Below are positions 5,692-6,459 of a stretch of 6,459 bases of DNA, piece by piece. The stretch is from NCBI GenBank assembly GCA_007375655.1, contig VMES01000062.1, forward strand, positions 1-6,459, read 5' to 3'. This stretch comes from Parcubacteria group bacterium Greene0416_79 (lineage in GTDB: Bacteria; Patescibacteriota; Minisyncoccia; Phycocordibacterales; UBA10002). Positions within the stretch are counted from its first letter, which is position 1, and the number at the start of each line of letters is the position of its first letter. The notes beneath the pieces were generated by a model. It saw only the letters and a list, made by a program, of their open reading frames with translations. It was not told the DNA's origin and did not search any database. The position numbers and the translations under genes were made by a program.

Positions 5692-5720
5692 AGTATATCT
5701 TATTTCCTGCGTTCAGGCAA
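5692..5720 (-). promoter_or_regulatory. Sigma-70-type promoter for the antitoxin, PIN and binding-protein genes
   Basis: The minus strand has TTGCCT at 5720-5715 (4 of 6 to TTGACA), a 17-nt spacer, and TATACT at 5697-5692 (5 of 6 to TATAAT). The expected start near 5685 leaves about three bases before the ATG at 5682. It is the best promoter in the window. Its -35 box follows directly on the possible terminator at 5719-5740. Confidence 0.6.
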
Positions 5721-5740
5721 AAACGGCTTAAACATGCCGT
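5719..5740 (-). terminator. Weak intrinsic terminator ending the upstream binding-protein transcript
   Basis: On the minus strand ACGGC (5740-5736) pairs with GCCGT (5727-5723) across an 8-nt loop, followed by a run of five T residues (5723-5719, the first inside the stem). It lies 126 nt past the stop of the frameshifted binding-protein gene and abuts the next promoter. The stem is short, so the call is tentative. Confidence 0.35.
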
Positions 5741-5833
5741 AATCTCTCTTTCACCACAATCCACTCCAGAAACCGTTTCAGCATATAGTGAAATGATAAC
5801 AAATCTGGTTAATTTCGTCTCTTCTGACAGCTA

Positions 5834-5862
5834 CACTTTACTTGGGTAAAGTGAGGCGGGGC
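5834..5862. repeat. Hairpin sharing its 16-nt core with the repeat at 3894-3940, opposite orientation
   Basis: CACTTTAC (5834-5841) pairs with GTAAAGTG (5846-5853) across TTGG. The core CTTTACTTGGGTAAAG (5836-5851) equals the reverse complement of 3912-3927. On the minus strand it is preceded by GCCCCGCCTCA, comparable to GCCCCACCCCTC before the other core on the plus strand, so the similarity extends past the palindrome. One arm stops at 5834, as if that half had been lost. It sits just past the stop of the frameshifted binding-protein gene. Confidence 0.7.
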
Positions 5863-5865
5863 ACA

Positions 5866-6459
5866 TTATTGCTCATATCGGACAAACCGTCCGTTTTTTA
5901 CCGTTTTAAAGAAAATGCCTTTCACAGCATCGCCGTTTTCATCAATGCTAAATATACCACTTGCGCCGTTGAAGTTATCCGTTTCGTAGAGGCACTGTTT
6001 TACATCCTCAACTTCATTACCGACTTTCTCAATGCAATCAGCGATGAGAAACGCCGCATCATATACATTTGCCGCAACGGTGTCCGGCTCGTCGTTAAAA
6101 CGCGCGGCATAGGCATCATAGAAACGTCTTGTCCTCTCGCTTTTCCCGCTGTCGTAAGAGTACGGATACAAGAGCCCTTCAGCGGCAGAACCAGCGAGTT
6201 GAAGGAGATCCGGTCCCTCTACTCCGATATTGTAAAATTGCGCGTTGATTCCAAGTTCGCGTGCCTGTTTCAATATGAGACCGGCGTGTTTTGGCGTGCG
6301 ATGAGAAAGACATCGGTCGGATTTTTTGACTTAATCTTCACCAACTCGGTCTTAAACTCTCCGGCTTTGGACTCAAACTTTTCCACCAAACCAATCTTCT
6401 TTCCCGCCGCCTCAAAGGATGGTGTGAAGTCCTTCAGGTAGGCGCCGGTGATGGCGGTG
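5866..6459 (-). pseudogene. Frameshifted, partial LIV-type substrate-binding protein (C-terminal part)
   Basis: The gene enters from the right edge. From 6458 to about 6300 one frame reads TAITGAYLKDFTPSFEAAGKK and on to KSKNPTDVFLI, then soon hits TGA. From about 6297 another frame continues TPKHAGLILKQARELGINAQF through NVYDAAFLIADCIEKV and GASGIFSIDENG to the end, FKTVKNGRFVRYEQ, stop at 5866. Together these are a continuous Peripla_BP_6 C-terminal half, so one base is missing near 6298; an extra G would restore FLIGTPKHAG, a common wording in the family. It is paralogous to the intact gene at 3946-5061 (shared KQARELG, YDA, KT-KNG-F patterns). It is either a decaying paralog or a sequencing slip. 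The N-terminal half and its membrane signal lie outside the window. Confidence 0.87.

Noticed and set aside
5510..5764. An 84-residue minus-strand frame overlapping the antitoxin
   Set aside because: It overlaps the better supported antitoxin in another frame, runs across the promoter, and has no domain-like content.
5842..6441. A 199-residue open frame on the plus strand opposite the broken binding-protein gene
   Set aside because: It has no recognisable family pattern and is the antisense shadow of a clear binding-protein coding sequence on the minus strand.

Overview
The window looks like a piece of a small-genome bacterium of the Candidate Phyla Radiation, most likely Parcubacteria/Patescibacteria. 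This is inferred from gene style, not from a marker gene: short intergenic runs built from repeated words, a stand-alone four-helix-bundle protein, a DUF3105 protein, membrane-anchored rather than lipobox-type binding proteins, and starts that almost all lack a Shine-Dalgarno motif. All supported genes lie on the minus strand, so transcription runs from high to low coordinates. There is no rRNA, tRNA, CRISPR array or recognisable transposase gene.

In transcription order: positions 6459-5866 hold the C-terminal part of a branched-chain-amino-acid (LIV) type substrate-binding protein, broken by a one-base frameshift near 6298. Next come a weak terminator and a good promoter (TTGCCT, 17-nt spacer, TATACT). 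The promoter drives a small VapB-like antitoxin (5682-5497) and a PIN-domain VapC-like RNase (5492-5106). A second, intact LIV-type binding protein (5061-3946) follows 44 nt later. It ends at a perfect 19-bp hairpin, beyond which lies a broken livF ATPase gene (3883-3240). That gene has lost the Q-loop region and changes frame near 3674.

A four-helix-bundle gene (3208-2840) comes next, enclosed by a 28-nt imperfect inverted repeat. It is followed by a DUF3105 membrane-anchored protein (2764-2228), a repeat-rich spacer, and folD (2115-1237). Downstream of folD are a 40-nt perfect palindrome and an intrinsic terminator. A SIMPL-domain membrane protein (977-183) has its own promoter. The first codons of an unrecognised gene (54-1) run off the left edge.

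Functionally, the right half is the remains of an ABC uptake system for amino acids or related small molecules (two paralogous binding proteins and one ATPase), with a toxin-antitoxin pair between the binding-protein genes. The left half is one-carbon metabolism (FolD) and two small envelope proteins. The most notable points are the two independent lesions in the same transport system, the inverted-repeat-bounded four-helix-bundle gene, and a palindrome core shared by the 3' ends of both binding-protein genes. The lesions could be real decay or assembly errors, and the sequence alone cannot decide. No stretch over 300 bases lacks a gene.
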